Shown here in pieces: positions 16,325 through 24,070 of a DNA stretch of 64,000 bases. Position 1 is the stretch's first letter, and each line of letters begins with the position of its first letter. Source of the DNA: Streptomyces sp. H39-S7 (GTDB taxonomy: Bacteria; Actinomycetota; Actinomycetes; Streptomycetales; Streptomycetaceae); assembly GCF_027158205.1 (NCBI RefSeq), contig NZ_JAPVLU010000003.1, forward strand, positions 268,858-332,857. The letters are read 5' to 3'. Under the pieces are notes generated by a model. It made no database searches and was not told the DNA's origin. It saw only the letters and a program-made list of their open reading frames with translations. A program made the position numbers and the translations under genes.

Positions 16325-17001
16325 CAGGCCGCCTTCCTGCTCCGCGCCCACGGGGTGAGCAGCCACTGCACACCCAGCAGCAGCACGTCGGCCGCGATGG
16401 CGATGACCACGCAGATCACCGAGGCGGTGAGCACCTGCGCCTTGAAGATGGTGTCGATGCCGGTGTAGATGAGGTTGCCGAGGCCGCCGTAGTTGATGAT
16501 CGCGCCGACCGTGGTCAGCGCGACCGTCGAGACGGTGGCGATCCGCAGGCCGGCCATCAGCGCGGGCAGCGACAGCGGCAGCTCCACGGCGAACAGCAGC
16601 CGCAGCGGCCCGTACCCCATCCCGCGGGCGGCTTCTCTGACGTCCTCCGGCACGGATTCCAGGCCGGCCATGATGTTGCGCACCAGGATCGTCAGGGAGT
16701 AGAGCACCAGACCGGTGACGACGACCGCCGGGGAGATGCCGAAGACCGGCAGCAGCAGCGAGAACATGGCCAGCGACGGCACCGTGTACAGGACGGTGGC
16801 CAGCCCGAGCACGGGGCCCGCCAGGGGCCGCCAGCGCCGCGCGACCAAGGCCACCGGGAACGCGATGAGCAGCCCGAGGGCCACCGACACCGCCGTGATC
16901 CACAGGTGCTGGACGGTGGCATCGGTCAGCTCATGGCTGCGGGTGCGCAGGTACTCACCGCAGATCCAGTCGTTGGATATCAGACAGTTCTGCTTCGCCA
17001 T
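16324..17001 (-). CDS. ABC transporter permease, osmoprotectant family (first permease)
   Basis: The start at 17001 (MAKQNCLISND) follows GGAGGT at about 10 bases. The 225-residue protein carries the same coupling motif as its partner (EAARGMGYGPLRLLFAVELPLSLPAL) and about five membrane spans. It opens the minus-strand unit permease-permease-binding protein. The ATPase is encoded divergently from 17210, so a single 208-bp intergenic region must serve both halves of one transporter. Confidence 0.91.
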   Translation of the reverse strand: MAKQNCLISNDWICGEYLRTRSHELTDATVQHLWITAVSVALGLLIAFPVALVARRWRPLAGPVLGLATVLYTVPSLAMFSLLLPVFGISPAVVVTGLVLYSLTILVRNIMAGLESVPEDVREAARGMGYGPLRLLFAVELPLSLPALMAGLRIATVSTVALTTVGAIINYGGLGNLIYTGIDTIFKAQVLTASVICVVIAIAADVLLLGVQWLLTPWARSRKAA

Positions 17002-17209
17002 GCCCCTCACCTCCCCCCACCCGGTCCGTACACTCGTCGAACACTTGGCCGACAACCACCTTGCGGTCGCCGCGTGGCCCGACCCTATCCGGCACCTCTG
17101 ACAATCCGGTCGGCCCGCCCCGCAGCTGCAATACTCCCGCCACAATTCCCGGCGGAAAGTCGGGGAGAGTACGGTCTTGAGAACCCGTCAGTGAGGATTT
17201 CAGGCCCCG

Positions 17210-18370
17210 ATGATCCGTTTCGAGAACGTCACCAAGCGGTACCCCGACGGCACGACCGCCGTCGACGACCTGTCGTTCGAGGTCGCGGAAGGGGAACTGG
17301 TCACGCTGGTGGGGCCGTCCGGCTGCGGCAAGACGACGACCATGAAGATGGTCAACCGGCTCATCGAACCGACCTCGGGACGGATCCTGGTGGAGGGCGA
17401 GGACATCGCCTCCATCGACCCGGTGATGCTGCGCCGCCGCATCGGCTACGTCATCCAGCAGGTCGGCCTGTTCCCGCACAAGAGCGTGCTGGAGAACACC
17501 GCGACCGTGCCCGCGCTGCTGGGCTGGAAGCGCGGGAAGGCCCGGGAGCGCGCCGCCGAACTCCTGGACCTGGTCGGCCTCGACCCCTCCGTCTACGGCA
17601 ACCGCTACCCCGACCAGCTCTCCGGCGGGCAGCGGCAGCGCGTCGGGGTGGCGCGCGCGCTGGCCGCGGACCCGCCGGTGCTGCTGATGGACGAGCCCTT
17701 CGGCGCCGTCGACCCCGTGGTACGCGAACGGCTGCAGTCGGAGTTCCTGAAGCTGCAGGCCACCGTCCGCAAGACCGTGCTGTTCGTGACGCACGACATC
17801 GAGGAGGCGGTCCGGCTCGGCGACCGCATCGCGGTCTACGGCGAGGGCCGTATCGAGCAGTACGACACGCCCGCCACGGTGCTGGGCGCGCCCGCCACGC
17901 CGTACGTGGCCGACTTCGTCGGCGCCGACCGGGGGCTCAAGCGGCTGTCGGTGACGCAGATCGAGCCGGCCGACCTGGAGCAGCCGCCCACCGTCCGGCT
18001 CGACGACCCGGTGGAGACCGCCGCCGCGCGGATGCGCAAGGAGGGCTCCCGCTGGGCGGTCGTCCTGGGCACGGACGGCGCGCTGCACGGCTGGATCACC
18101 GTCGAGGCGCTGCTCGGCAAGGGCTCCACGGTCCGGGACCACGCCCGCCGCATGGAGGCGTGGGTGCCGATCGGCGCGACGCTCAAGCAGGCGTTCAGCG
18201 CCATGCTGCAGTACGACGCGGGGTGGATAGCCGTCGTCGACGGCGATCACTTCCTCGGCGTGCTGACGCCGGCGCGGCTGCACGAGGCGCTGCGCCGCTC
18301 GATCGACGCGGACGCGCACGGCGCGGACCGCGCCGACGTCACGATCGAGTCGATCGAGCGGGCCGGCTAG
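17210..18370 (+). CDS. ABC transporter ATP-binding protein with CBS domains, glycine betaine type
   Basis: The 386-residue protein has Walker A GPSGCGKT (35-42), the signature LSGGQRQRVGVARAL, Walker B VLLMDEPFGAVD and the H-loop THD. The last 130 residues form a CBS pair, with WAVVLGTDGALHGWITVE and WIAVVDGDHFLGVLTPARL. CBS domains in OpuA-type transporters sense ionic strength or nucleotides. That fits an osmotically gated betaine/choline importer with the divergent permeases. The stop overlaps the convergent rhodanese gene by 4 bases. Confidence 0.93.
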   Translation: MIRFENVTKRYPDGTTAVDDLSFEVAEGELVTLVGPSGCGKTTTMKMVNRLIEPTSGRILVEGEDIASIDPVMLRRRIGYVIQQVGLFPHKSVLENTATVPALLGWKRGKARERAAELLDLVGLDPSVYGNRYPDQLSGGQRQRVGVARALAADPPVLLMDEPFGAVDPVVRERLQSEFLKLQATVRKTVLFVTHDIEEAVRLGDRIAVYGEGRIEQYDTPATVLGAPATPYVADFVGADRGLKRLSVTQIEPADLEQPPTVRLDDPVETAAARMRKEGSRWAVVLGTDGALHGWITVEALLGKGSTVRDHARRMEAWVPIGATLKQAFSAMLQYDAGWIAVVDGDHFLGVLTPARLHEALRRSIDADAHGADRADVTIESIERAG

Positions 18371-18792
18371 GGCCGCTCCAGGCTGCCCGAGGGCGTCAGC
18401 GGCGGGGTCACCGGGAGTCCCGCCGCGCGCCACGCCTGGAATCCGCCGTCGAGGTCGGTGGCGCGGTGCAGGCCCAGGTCCTGCAGGGACGCCGCGGCGA
18501 GGCTGCTGGCGTACCCCTCGTTGCAGATCACCACGACCGTCAGGTCGTGACCGGTCGCCTCCGGCAGCCGGTGGTCGCCGAGCGGGTCGAGCCGCCACTC
18601 CAGTTCGTTGCGCTCCACGACGAGGGCGCCGGGGATGAGCCCGTCCCGGTCGCGCAGCGCCGCGTAGCGGATGTCGACGAGGACGGCGCCGTTCGCGGCG
18701 GCCTCGGCGGCGGCCGGCGCGTCGAGGCGCTCCAGCCGGGTCCTGACGCGGGCCAGATGGTCGTCGATGCTGCGGGCAGCGGGCTGGGTCAC
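18367..18792 (-). CDS. Rhodanese-like sulfurtransferase
   Basis: The 141-residue single-domain rhodanese has the active-site loop CNEGYASSLAAASL with the catalytic cysteine, preceded by LVDIRYAALRDRDGLIPGAL and followed by DLDGGFQAWRAAGLPV, all standard family elements. The GTG start overlaps the stop of the cysteine dioxygenase gene (GTGA, 18789-18792), so the pair is translationally coupled. It probably handles sulfur released downstream of cysteine sulfinate or thiosulfate-type species. The exact substrate is unknown. Confidence 0.9.
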   Translation of the reverse strand: MTQPAARSIDDHLARVRTRLERLDAPAAAEAAANGAVLVDIRYAALRDRDGLIPGALVVERNELEWRLDPLGDHRLPEATGHDLTVVVICNEGYASSLAAASLQDLGLHRATDLDGGFQAWRAAGLPVTPPLTPSGSLERP

Positions 18793-19382
18793 CAGGTCTC
18801 CGGGTGTTCCACGACGTCGAGCCGCAGGGTGCGGCCGTCGCGGAGGTAGCGGCGGATCAGCGGGAGGGGCGGGTAGTAGGCGTGCACGGAGATGGCGTGC
18901 CGCTCGTCGGAGCGGTTGACGACCTGGTGGACGTGGTTGCGGCCAAAAGCGCGGCCTTTGCCGGCCGGCAGGGCGCGCGTCCTGTCCAGGCCCTCCGCCA
19001 GTTCGAGTGAGCTCCAGCCCTCGGACGGCAGCGGCACCGACAGGGACTCCTCGGTCAGCTCGCCGCCCGCGGTCACGAAGGCACCGTACGAGCCGCCGTG
19101 GTCGTGCCAGCCGGTCTCGGTGCCGGGCGGCCAGCCCAGCAGCCAGGCCTCGGCGCCGCCGGGCCCCTCCAGCCGGATCCAGGTGCGGTCCAGCGGGTCG
19201 AGCGCGAGCTGGGCGACCTTCTCCGGGTCGGCGGCGATGGAGCGGACGAAGTCGAGCAGCTCGGCCGCCGTGGGCGCGGCGGTGTGCGCCGGGCCGGGAG
19301 CGGGGGCCGTGGAAGGGGCCGCGGCAGAAGAGGTGGCCGGGGATGCGGCCGGGGACGCGGAGACAAGCGCTGGTGCGGACAA
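18789..19382 (-). CDS. Cysteine dioxygenase, type I cupin
   Basis: The 197-residue protein oxidises cysteine to cysteine sulfinate with non-haem iron. Ligands H93 and H95 lie in GWHDHGGSYG and H152 in HQVVN. S165, H167 and Y169 in SVHAYYPP match the catalytic Ser-His-Tyr triad of the family. The first 35 residues are Ala/Pro/Ser-rich and variable, and the start used here is a TTG, so the true start may be later. It is the first gene of a two-gene sulfur unit with the rhodanese. The region upstream holds a palindrome (19480-19496) that could control it. Confidence 0.88.
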   Translation of the reverse strand: MSAPALVSASPAASPATSSAAAPSTAPAPGPAHTAAPTAAELLDFVRSIAADPEKVAQLALDPLDRTWIRLEGPGGAEAWLLGWPPGTETGWHDHGGSYGAFVTAGGELTEESLSVPLPSEGWSSLELAEGLDRTRALPAGKGRAFGRNHVHQVVNRSDERHAISVHAYYPPLPLIRRYLRDGRTLRLDVVEHPETW

Positions 19383-19479
19383 CGGGGACCACCCTGGAGG
19401 GAGGCGCCGGCACGGCGCCGCGGCGGTCCGGAAACGGACGGAGGCGGCGGGCTAGGGCGCGGAGGTGAGCGGGACGGCG

Positions 19480-19496
19480 GGGTTCAACGTGAACCC
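19480..19496. promoter_or_regulatory. Perfect palindrome upstream of the cysteine dioxygenase gene
   Basis: GGGTTCA-ACG-TGAACCC has seven-base perfect arms and lies about 100 bases before the dioxygenase start. It looks like a dimer operator, but I cannot name the regulator. Confidence 0.45.
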
Positions 19497-19616
19497 GGAC
19501 ACACGCAGCCCGCGTACCGGACGAGGTCCAGGTGCACTCGCCGGTGAAGTCGCCGACCGATACCACTCACATCGAGGACTGAATCACGCCACCCTCGAGG
19601 CGGTCAACACGGAGTC

Positions 19617-20123
19617 TCAGATACCGGTCGCGGTGCCCTCGGGATCTTCGGGGAGCTTGCAGACCCGCTCCAGGAAGATCGCCGCGGCGACGACCGCGAG
19701 GCCGGCCAGGACCGCGAAGCCCGCGTAGATGGCCTGGTCCCGGCGTGGCGGGACGTCCCACTGGTAGAGCAGCAGGAAGACGCCGGTGCCGCCGTACATC
19801 CCCGCGACCAGGGAGGCGACCAGCGCGCTCGCCTGGCCGAAGACCACCGCGCGCGCCGCCAGCAGCGGGTCGACGCCCTTGGCGCCGGGGACACGGTCGC
19901 GCTGGGCGCGCAGCCGGACGCGCAGCGACAGCGCGGTCGCGGTGAGCACCACCGCGATCAGCGCGAGCACGATGGGCGCGGCCAGCGGGACGCTCGGCAG
20001 CGTGCCGAGCGAGTCCCACAGCTTGGCCCCGGCCCAGGAGAGCACCCCCGCCACCGCGAACAGTCCCAGCAGCGTTCTGATGCGCAGCGCCTTCACCGAG
20101 TGTTCGCCCCTCACATGGTTCAT
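19617..20123 (-). CDS. DUF3180 membrane protein
   Basis: The 168-residue protein has four predicted membrane helices (about 16-33, 45-67, 89-115 and 132-152) separated by a basic loop LRVRLRAQRDRVPGAKG. It is the DUF3180 family, which in actinobacteria follows folK. The ATG has AGGA about 9 bases upstream. It lies 68 bases past folK on the same strand and is probably the last gene of the folate operon. Function is unknown. Confidence 0.82.
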   Translation of the reverse strand: MNHVRGEHSVKALRIRTLLGLFAVAGVLSWAGAKLWDSLGTLPSVPLAAPIVLALIAVVLTATALSLRVRLRAQRDRVPGAKGVDPLLAARAVVFGQASALVASLVAGMYGGTGVFLLLYQWDVPPRRDQAIYAGFAVLAGLAVVAAAIFLERVCKLPEDPEGTATGI

Positions 20124-20191
20124 CTGCCGTTGTCGTCCTGCCAGTGGTGCGGCCGGTGCCGGTGAGGCCCGCCTGCCCGACCGTCTAACGC

Positions 20192-20782
20192 TTATTCGGG
20201 CAGCCGGAGTTCCACGTCACCGCGGGCCTGCACTCCCGCGTTGCCGACCGCTGCCAGCAACTCTGCCACCTCGCCGTGGCCCGGGAGCTCCGCCGACGGG
20301 TCCACGTCGTGCCAGGGGGCGAGGACGAAGGCCCGCTGGTGCGCCCGCGGGTGCGGCAGCGTCAGGTCGGGGTCCTCCGAGACGATGCCCTGGTAGGCAA
20401 CGATGTCCACGTCGATGGTGCGCGGGCCCCAGCGCTCGCTGCGCACCCGCAGGAACGCCTCCTCGATCGCCTGGCCGCGCTCCAGCAGGGAGGACGGCGG
20501 CAGCGTGGTCTTCACCAGCACCACCGCGTTGAAGTAGTTGGCCTGGCTGCCGGGCTCGACGCCCCACGGCTCGGTCTCGTAGACCGGCGAGATCGCCTTG
20601 ACGCGCACGCCCGGGGTGTCCTCCAGGGCGTCGATGGCGCCCTGCAGGGTCTCCAGCCGGTTGCCCAGGTTGCTGCCCAGCGCGATCACGGCCCGCTGGG
20701 GGTTGTGCAGCGTCGTGTCGGCGGCGTCGACCTGCGCCACCACGGACGGGTGCACGGGCTGCACGGTGGGGTCGGGACTCAC
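20192..20782 (-). CDS. folK: 2-amino-4-hydroxy-6-hydroxymethyldihydropteridine diphosphokinase (HPPK)
   Basis: The 196-residue enzyme pyrophosphorylates 6-hydroxymethyl-dihydropterin in folate synthesis. IALGSNLGNRLETLQGAI, YETEPWGV and the metal-binding PRTIDVDIVAY are the family signatures. I use the GTG at 20780-20782 (VSPDPTVQP), which overlaps the folB stop (GTGA). The first 30 residues are a variable extension before the conserved domain. The operon order folB-folK makes sense, since FolB supplies the substrate. Confidence 0.93.
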   Translation of the reverse strand: MSPDPTVQPVHPSVVAQVDAADTTLHNPQRAVIALGSNLGNRLETLQGAIDALEDTPGVRVKAISPVYETEPWGVEPGSQANYFNAVVLVKTTLPPSSLLERGQAIEEAFLRVRSERWGPRTIDVDIVAYQGIVSEDPDLTLPHPRAHQRAFVLAPWHDVDPSAELPGHGEVAELLAAVGNAGVQARGDVELRLPE

Positions 20783-21138
20783 GGGCGCCTCCGGGTGATG
20801 GTGATGGTCACGTCGTCGAACGGAACGGTGATCGGGGCGTCCGGCTTGTGCACCGTGACCTCGACCTCCTGGACCGCCTCGTGCTTGAGGCACTGGTCGG
20901 CGATGCGCTGCGCGAGGGTCTCGATCAGGTCGACCGGTTCGCCCTTCACGACATCCACGACCTCTTCGGCCACCACGCCGTAGTGGACGGTCTTGGTCAG
21001 GTCGTCCCCGGCCGCGGCAGGAGCTGTGTCCAGGCCGAGCACCAGGTCCACGACGAAGGTCTGGCCCTCCTCGCGCTCCCTGGGAAACACGCCGTGATTA
21101 CCGCGGGCCTTGAGGCCGCGCAGCGTGACACGATCCAC
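20779..21138 (-). CDS. folB: Dihydroneopterin aldolase
   Basis: The 119-residue protein has the compact FolB fold. VTLRGLKARGNHGVFPREREEGQTF at the N-terminus holds the substrate-binding region, followed by VHYGVVAEEV and the catalytic-site region ETLAQRIADQCL. The GTG at 21136-21138 is preferred: AGGAG stands 7 bases before it and the length then matches the family. A longer frame to 21186 has no such site. Its product, 6-hydroxymethyl-dihydropterin, is used by the coupled folK. Confidence 0.93.
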   Translation of the reverse strand: MDRVTLRGLKARGNHGVFPREREEGQTFVVDLVLGLDTAPAAAGDDLTKTVHYGVVAEEVVDVVKGEPVDLIETLAQRIADQCLKHEAVQEVEVTVHKPDAPITVPFDDVTITITRRRP

Positions 21139-21254
21139 GAGATCACTCCTGCTGATGGTTCGGACGGACGGGCCGGGTCCCGGCATGTGTACGGGCCCGC
21201 CCGGAATCGAATCTACCCGCGATCACCGACAACGCGTGCCGACGGGTTGTCCGG

Positions 21255-21269
21255 GGGCGGGTCCCGCCC
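21255..21269. terminator. GC palindrome between the NTF2-like gene and folB
   Basis: GGGCGGG-T-CCCGCCC could fold as a five-pair stem with a five-base loop. It is the only clear structure in the 283-base gap 21139-21421 and may attenuate transcription coming from folP. There is no U-tract. Confidence 0.35.
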
Positions 21270-21421
21270 AGGTCAGGGGCGGTCGGACTCCGGCCCTTTA
21301 CCCACCAGCCGGGCCGCTACCCGTCCACCGGCGGATTCTTGGCGCGAACGGGTGACGAGGTCGCCAACCCGGCGCAATCCCGGGTCGGCCGGGTGAACGC
21401 GGGATGGTCGGACGGCGTGTT

Positions 21422-21898
21422 TCAGGCGCCGGGTCCCGCGGCGGCGTCGTCGTTGTCATCATCATCACCGTCGGCGAGCACCGGAGACCCGTGGTGCACC
21501 CACAGCCGCCAGCCCTCCGGTGTGCGCCGGAACACATTGGTGGCGACCACCAGGGCCCCGACCAGGGTGCCCGCCGAGCCGTCCTCCTCGGCCGGTCCCC
21601 CGGTCAGGATGTTCTCGGTGCAGGTGACCAGGGCCGTGTCGCCGTCGACCGCGACCTCGACGTCGGTCAGGAAGAACTGGATGTACTCGGTGTTCGCCAT
21701 GATCAGCGCGTAGGAGCGCATCACCTCGCCGCGCCCGCGCAGCACCGGCCACCCCGGGTGCACCACGGAGACGGTCTCGGCCAGCGGGCCGGTCAGGACG
21801 ATCTCCTCCAGCGCGTCCAGGTCCGAGGTCTCGACCGCGTCGTAGAACGCCTGGTTCGCCTCCTCGACCTTCGCGGCCTCCGCGGTACGGGGCGTCAT
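21422..21898 (-). CDS. NTF2/SnoaL-like protein in the folate operon
   Basis: The 158-residue protein has the cone-shaped NTF2 fold pattern: EEANQAFYDAVETSDLDALEEIV at the start, SVVHPGWPVLRGRGEVMRSY in the middle and GWRLWVHHGSPV near the end, then an Asp-rich tail. Members bind small hydrophobic ligands or act as isomerases or hydrolases. No catalytic residue can be named here. The ATG overlaps the folP stop (ATGA, 21895-21898), and the gene sits between folP and folB, so it may act on or protect a pterin, but that is only a guess from position. Confidence 0.82.
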   Translation of the reverse strand: MTPRTAEAAKVEEANQAFYDAVETSDLDALEEIVLTGPLAETVSVVHPGWPVLRGRGEVMRSYALIMANTEYIQFFLTDVEVAVDGDTALVTCTENILTGGPAEEDGSAGTLVGALVVATNVFRRTPEGWRLWVHHGSPVLADGDDDDNDDAAAGPGA

Positions 21899-22770
21899 GC
21901 GGCACCCTCCGTACGCGCGGCGCCCTCGATGGCCCGCGAGACCCGGACCGCGTCCGCGCTCGCGTGCACCTCGTGCACCCGCACCGCCCAGGCGCCCTCG
22001 CGGGCGGCGATCGCCGACACCGCGGCGGTCGCCGCGTCGCGCTCCCTGGCCGGCGGCGGAGGGTCGCCGGCCGTCCCGGCCAGCACCCGCCCCAGGAACC
22101 GCTTCCTGGACGCGGCCACCAGCAGCGGGCGGCCCAGTTCGCGCAGCCGGCCCAGGTGCGCCATCAGTGCGAGGTCGTGCTCGGCGTTCTTCGCGAAGCC
22201 CAGGCCGGGGTCGACGATGATCCGGGCCGGGTCGATACCGCCGGCGACCGCCCGCTCGCACCCCTCCCGCAGCTCGGCGACGACCTCGGCGACCACGTCC
22301 CCGTAGACCGCCCTGTTGTTCATGTCGATGCTCTGCCCGCGCCAGTGCATGACGACGAACGGCACCCCCGCCGCGGCGACCACCGGGATCATCGCGGGGT
22401 CGGCGCCGCCGCCGCTCACGTCGTTGACCAGCCGCGCGCCGGCCATGACCGCCTGCTCGGCGACCGCCGCCCGCATCGTGTCCACACTGACCAGGACGCC
22501 CGAAGCGGCCAGCTCCCGCACCACCGGGATCACCCGGCGCAGCTCCTCGGCCTCCGAGACCCGGGCCGCGCCCGGGCGCGTCGACTCCCCGCCGACGTCC
22601 ACGATGTCCGCGCCGGAGGCGACGAGGTCCATGCCGTGCTTGACGGCCAGCTCCGGGTCGAACCACTGGCCGCCGTCGGAGAAGGAGTCGGGCGTGACGT
22701 TGACCACGCCCATGACCGCGCAGCGGTCCCACTCAGGAAGACCGTCCACGAAGCCCCGCAGCGTATTCAT
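21895..22770 (-). CDS. folP: Dihydropteroate synthase
   Basis: The 291-residue TIM-barrel enzyme joins p-aminobenzoate to the pterin pyrophosphate made by FolK. MGVVNVTPDSFSDGG (20-34), VDVGGESTRPGA, the central NDVSGGG region and VAASRKRFLGR near the C-terminus are all intact. The ATG follows directly after the hairpin 22772-22793 with no Shine-Dalgarno. TACGCT lies six bases before the ATG, so a leaderless transcript from its own promoter is likely. It is translationally coupled to the NTF2-like gene. Confidence 0.95.
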   Translation of the reverse strand: MNTLRGFVDGLPEWDRCAVMGVVNVTPDSFSDGGQWFDPELAVKHGMDLVASGADIVDVGGESTRPGAARVSEAEELRRVIPVVRELAASGVLVSVDTMRAAVAEQAVMAGARLVNDVSGGGADPAMIPVVAAAGVPFVVMHWRGQSIDMNNRAVYGDVVAEVVAELREGCERAVAGGIDPARIIVDPGLGFAKNAEHDLALMAHLGRLRELGRPLLVAASRKRFLGRVLAGTAGDPPPPARERDAATAAVSAIAAREGAWAVRVHEVHASADAVRVSRAIEGAARTEGAA

Positions 22771-22771
22771 A

Positions 22772-22793
22772 CGCCCAGCGTAGGCGCTGGGCG
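22772..22793 (-). terminator. Hairpin between the esterase gene and folP
   Basis: CGCCCAGCG (22772-22780) pairs perfectly with CGCTGGGCG (22785-22793). It begins 5 bases past the esterase stop and ends 1 base before the folP ATG, so it can terminate the esterase message while separating folP from it. Confidence 0.65.
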
Positions 22794-22798
22794 GTCGA

Positions 22799-23905
22799 CT
22801 ACCGGTCGCTCAGCCGGCTGCTCAACCACTCCAGGGCGGGCGGGATCTCCCGGCCCCAGGTGTTGAAGTTGTGGCCGCCGCTCTCCAGGATGATCGACGA
22901 CATGTGCGTGGGCGCCTTCGCGGCGCCGATCAGCCTCATCGTCTCCCGGTAGTTCGGCTCACCCTTCTTGCTGCTGGTCACCAGGAGGTTCACCGGCGGG
23001 TGCGGCAGGTTCTTCAGCCGCCACGCCAGGTTGTTCTGGAGTTCGAGCTTCTTGTCGCCGCCGAACAGGTCGCCGGTCGTCCGGTCGCGCGGCGCCTTGT
23101 AGTCGGCGGACAGGCCGACCGCGGCCGAGTACGCCTCGGGGTGCCGCATCGTCAGCTTCAGAGCGCAGTAGCCGCCCGTGGAGTCGCCCATGATCCCCCA
23201 GTTCCGGGCGTTGGTGCCGACCCGGAAGTGGCCGGACACGGCAGCGCGCAGGTCCTTGGTGAAGAACGTCTCCGTCTGGGGGCCGCCGGGGATGTCCATG
23301 CACTCGGTGTCCCGCGGCGGGGCGACCGTCGGCCGCATCATGATCAGTATGGTCGGCCTGGCCTTGCCCTCCAGGACCTGCTGGTGGGCGATCGACGGGT
23401 ACTTCATCTTCTTGAAGAGCGCCTCGGCGGTGCCCGGGTAGCCGGTGAGGATCACCGACGCCGGGAACCTGCGCCTGGCGTCCTGGAAGTACTCGGGCGG
23501 CAGGTAGACATAGGCCTGGGTGGTGATGTCGGACGCGCCGCCCTGGAACACCACCTTCTGGATCTGGCCGCCGGTCGCCGGCACCGAACCCCCGGGCACG
23601 TTGACGTACTTGTGGCCGACCACCTGTAGCTGGTTGGCCGCCGCCGAGTGGTTGACGACGACGCCCGGCTCGGACTCCTGTCCGAACAGGTCGGCCCAGG
23701 ACGCGTAGAAGCCGAACGAGTAGTTGGCGGCGAGCCCCAGCGCCGCGATCATCGACAACTGGGTGAAGAGCATCATGCCGACCCGCCCCAGCACCGCCGG
23801 GAGACCGCGCTTGGACAGCCGGGGCCAGAGCCATACGGTGGCCACGAACAGCACTACCGCGGCTATGACCGCCAGCAGTAGAACCTTCTTACTGGTGAGA
23901 CCCAT
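22799..23905 (-). CDS. Membrane-anchored putative esterase (alpha/beta hydrolase, PF00756 type)
   Basis: The 368-residue protein has two N-terminal membrane segments (about 5-27 and 36-62). An extracellular alpha/beta hydrolase domain follows, with the nucleophile elbow MGDSTGGYCAL and a C-terminal histidine in ESGGHNFNTW. It belongs to the esterase D/antigen 85-like group, some of which act on mycolates or cell-envelope esters; streptomycetes lack mycolates, so the substrate is open. The ATG at 23903-23905 (MGLTSKKVLL) fits the first membrane helix. It is divergent from the lysyltransferase gene, with 165 bases between them. Confidence 0.87.
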   Translation of the reverse strand: MGLTSKKVLLLAVIAAVVLFVATVWLWPRLSKRGLPAVLGRVGMMLFTQLSMIAALGLAANYSFGFYASWADLFGQESEPGVVVNHSAAANQLQVVGHKYVNVPGGSVPATGGQIQKVVFQGGASDITTQAYVYLPPEYFQDARRRFPASVILTGYPGTAEALFKKMKYPSIAHQQVLEGKARPTILIMMRPTVAPPRDTECMDIPGGPQTETFFTKDLRAAVSGHFRVGTNARNWGIMGDSTGGYCALKLTMRHPEAYSAAVGLSADYKAPRDRTTGDLFGGDKKLELQNNLAWRLKNLPHPPVNLLVTSSKKGEPNYRETMRLIGAAKAPTHMSSIILESGGHNFNTWGREIPPALEWLSSRLSDR

Positions 23906-24070
23906 GTCGGATGACGTACTTTCCTGTCCGCGGCCCGGTTCCGGCTCCTTCTGACGGAACCTAGGGGCCTTTCTTCGCGTCCTAGAGGGCGCAAATTGTT
24001 CGTTACGAGAGCTGTTTGCGGAACATATCCCGCAATGTTGGGGCTTGGTGACCCATGTCTGTACAGGTAG

